NCBI RefSeq assembly: GCF_946479715.1
Contig: NZ_CAMLHF010000129.1
Location: 1 to 15,762, forward strand
Direction: 5' to 3'
Length of the DNA: 15,762 nucleotides
DNA from: an uncultured Pedobacter sp.
GTDB lineage: Bacteria; Bacteroidota; Bacteroidia; Sphingobacteriales; Sphingobacteriaceae
A program made the translations under genes and the position numbers. This document shows, in pieces, positions 14,266-15,762 of this stretch. The notes beneath the pieces were generated by a model, which was given only the letters and a program-made list of their open reading frames with translations, did not search any database and was not told where the DNA came from. Position 1 is the first letter of the stretch, and every line of letters starts with the position of its first letter.

Positions 14266-15138
14266 ATGAGTGTTTTAGTAAATAAGGATTCAAAAGTTAT
14301 TGTTCAAGGCTTTACAGGAAATGAGGGTACTTATCATGCTTCTCAAATGATTGAGTACGGAACGAACGTTGTTGGCGGTGTTACACCAGGTAAAGGTGGC
14401 CAAACTCATTTAGATAAACCAGTATTTAATACTGTAAAGGATGCGGTTGATAAGGCCGGTGCTAATGTATCTATTATATTTGTTCCTCCTGCGTTTGCTG
14501 CAGATGCTATTATGGAAGCTGCAGAAGCAGGTATTAAAGTTATTGTTTGTATTACTGAAGGTATTCCTACTAAGGATATGATTCAGGTTAAAGAATATAT
14601 TTCTGACAGAGATTGCCGTTTAATCGGTCCTAACTGTCCAGGTGTTATCACTGCTGATGAGGCTAAAATTGGTATTATGCCAGGTTTCATCTTTAAAAAA
14701 GGTACTGTTGGTGTAGTTTCTAAATCTGGTACTTTAACTTACGAAGCTGTTGATCAGGTAGTAAAAGCAGGTTTAGGTATTACTACTGCTATTGGTATTG
14801 GTGGTGACCCTATCATTGGTACTACTACTAAAGAAGCGGTTGAGTTGTTGATGAACGATCCGGAAACTGAAGGTATCATCATGATTGGTGAAATTGGTGG
14901 TGGTATGGAAGCTGAAGCAGCGCGTTGGATTAAAGAAAATGGCACAAAACCTGTTGTAGGTTTTATTGCCGGTCAAACTGCTCCTGCCGGACGTAGAATG
15001 GGCCATGCTGGTGCAATTGTTGGCGGCGCAGATGATACTGCTGCAGCAAAAATGAAAATCATGGCAGAATGCGGTATTCACGTTGTAGCAAGTCCTGCTG
15101 AAATTGGGGAAGCTATGGCTGCCTTGTTAAAGAAATAA
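14266..15138 (+). CDS. sucD: Succinate-CoA ligase (succinyl-CoA synthetase), alpha subunit
   Basis: SucD with SucC forms the citric-acid-cycle enzyme that converts succinyl-CoA to succinate with synthesis of ATP or GTP. The 290-residue product is of full length. The CoA-binding Rossmann domain opens with [15 protein letters not shown] (11-25); the GPNCPGVI segment (121-128), the KSGTLTYE loop (153-160) and the phosphorylated histidine in [12 protein letters not shown] (H247) follow. sucC is not adjacent: the flanks hold a channel gene and msrB, so the two subunits are encoded apart, as is usual in this group. A clear promoter precedes the gene and a strong terminator follows, so it is probably monocistronic. 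Third-position T/A codons are markedly favoured, as expected of a highly expressed gene in an AT-rich genome. Confidence 0.97.
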   Translation: MSVLVNKDSKVIVQGFTGNEGTYHASQMIEYGTNVVGGVTPGKGGQTHLDKPVFNTVKDAVDKAGANVSIIFVPPAFAADAIMEAAEAGIKVIVCITEGIPTKDMIQVKEYISDRDCRLIGPNCPGVITADEAKIGIMPGFIFKKGTVGVVSKSGTLTYEAVDQVVKAGLGITTAIGIGGDPIIGTTTKEAVELLMNDPETEGIIMIGEIGGGMEAEAARWIKENGTKPVVGFIAGQTAPAGRRMGHAGAIVGGADDTAAAKMKIMAECGIHVVASPAEIGEAMAALLKK

Positions 15139-15160
15139 TAAAGATCTTCTTGTATAATGC

Positions 15161-15197
15161 AAAGGCTCTGGTGATATCATTCATCGGAGCTTTTTTT
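15161..15197 (+). terminator. Rho-independent terminator of sucD
   Basis: A 13-base-pair stem (15162-15174 with 15181-15193, including three G-U pairs) has a 6-base loop. It lies 23 bases after the sucD stop and runs straight into a T-run that continues to 15197. Confidence 0.85.
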
Positions 15198-15274
15198 ATA
15201 ACTGACATTATTATTACTTCAATTATGAAACCGCTGGAGGCTTTAGTTCGTACCTTGTATTAAATAATACGCAA

Positions 15275-15754
15275 ATGAAAGCTTTAATTAATAAAACATT
15301 TATGTTAGCGGGCTTGTTAGTGATAACTAGCTTTGTAGCATGTGCGCAAAAGCCCAAAAAAGAAGAAGTCAAAAAAACAACCAATAATATGGAGTGGAAT
15401 AAATTAACTAAAGAAGAAGAGGATGTAATAGTGCGGAAGGGTACTGAATATCCGGGAACCGGAGCATTGTTGAATAACAAAGAAAAAGGAACCTATATCT
15501 GCAGACGATGTAATGCACCATTATACCGCTCGGAATCAAAATTTGAATCGCATTGCGGATGGCCAAGTTTTGATGATGAAATAAAAGGAGCAGTGTTAAG
15601 AATACCTGATGCAGACGGACAGCGTACAGAAATTGTATGCGCAAATTGTAAAGCACATTTAGGTCATGTATTTTTGGGAGAAGGCTTCACATCTAAAAAT
15701 ACTCGTAACTGTGTGAACTCAATTTCTATGAGTTTTGTGCCCGATAAGAAATAA
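15275..15754 (+). CDS. msrB: Exported peptide-methionine (R)-S-oxide reductase
   Basis: This 159-residue MsrB reduces methionine-R-sulfoxide in oxidised proteins. An N-terminal signal (3-22) ends in FVAC; C23 may be lipidated, although Phe at the -3 position is not ideal. The enzyme should therefore act in the cell envelope. The MsrB domain (about 41-156) carries the zinc-binding pairs C76/C79 and C122/C125, the CGWPSF motif with the probable resolving cysteine C94, and the catalytic cysteine C146 in [11 protein letters not shown]. Asn replaces the common Tyr or His just before C146. The start at 15275 includes the whole signal; the domain alone would begin near Met39. The gene stands alone after the sucD terminator. 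No dedicated electron donor is encoded nearby. Confidence 0.94.
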   Translation: MKALINKTFMLAGLLVITSFVACAQKPKKEEVKKTTNNMEWNKLTKEEEDVIVRKGTEYPGTGALLNNKEKGTYICRRCNAPLYRSESKFESHCGWPSFDDEIKGAVLRIPDADGQRTEIVCANCKAHLGHVFLGEGFTSKNTRNCVNSISMSFVPDKK

Positions 15755-15762
15755 AATCTTTT

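Noticed and set aside
14773..15081. 102-residue open frame antisense to sucD
   Set aside because: Its Thr/Asn/Ser-rich composition results from the codon bias of sucD on the other strand.

Overview
The window reads as ordinary chromosome of a member of the Bacteroidota, most likely the Sphingobacteriaceae (Pedobacter-like). The reasons are an AT-rich sequence, several matches to the Bacteroidota promoter pattern (TTG, 19-21 bases, TAnnTTTG), weak Shine-Dalgarno sequences, a DUF4293 membrane protein ending in the typical RSADRLR tail, and close family resemblance of the GpsA, SucD and DEAD-box proteins. The taxonomic call is inference from gene content; there is no rRNA. No tRNA, CRISPR array, insertion sequence, phage gene or integrase was seen. 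No gap between genes exceeds 300 bases.

Layout. 1-486 is the C-terminal half of gpsA, cut by the window edge. It is followed by a small exported basic protein (533-874) and a strong two-way terminator shared with a convergent DEAD-box RNA helicase (939-2816, minus) that has an RGG-rich tail. A DUF4293 membrane protein (minus) is divergent from truA, which is tightly linked to a homodimeric ABC exporter gene (to 5995). After a 267-base gap come a FrnE/DsbA-like thiol oxidoreductase (minus) and, divergent from it, a two-gene unit for a GMC-type flavin dehydrogenase and its Tat-exported small subunit (7176-9555). Convergent on that unit, stop codon against stop codon, is a minus-strand unit made of a small acidic protein, a Crp/Fnr-type regulator and an AhpD-like protein. 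A DctA-type C4-dicarboxylate symporter and a DUF1080 (3-keto-disaccharide hydrolase family) lipoprotein follow on the plus strand. Then come an unrecognised protein (minus), a TMEM175-type channel, succinyl-CoA synthetase alpha (sucD) and an exported MsrB.

How the genes may work together. Most are independent housekeeping genes. The most interesting grouping is the GMC dehydrogenase, its small subunit and the DUF1080 lipoprotein within about 6 kb. Together they could form a cell-envelope route that oxidises a sugar or glycoside at C3 and then cleaves the keto-glycoside. The dehydrogenase carries a four-cysteine cluster that may hold an iron-sulfur centre, and no cytochrome partner is encoded nearby. 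Redox-protective functions (FrnE/DsbA-like, AhpD-like with its Crp-type regulator, exported MsrB) are also frequent here. Nothing in the window clearly shows a wholly new system; the oxidative glycoside module is the best candidate for follow-up.
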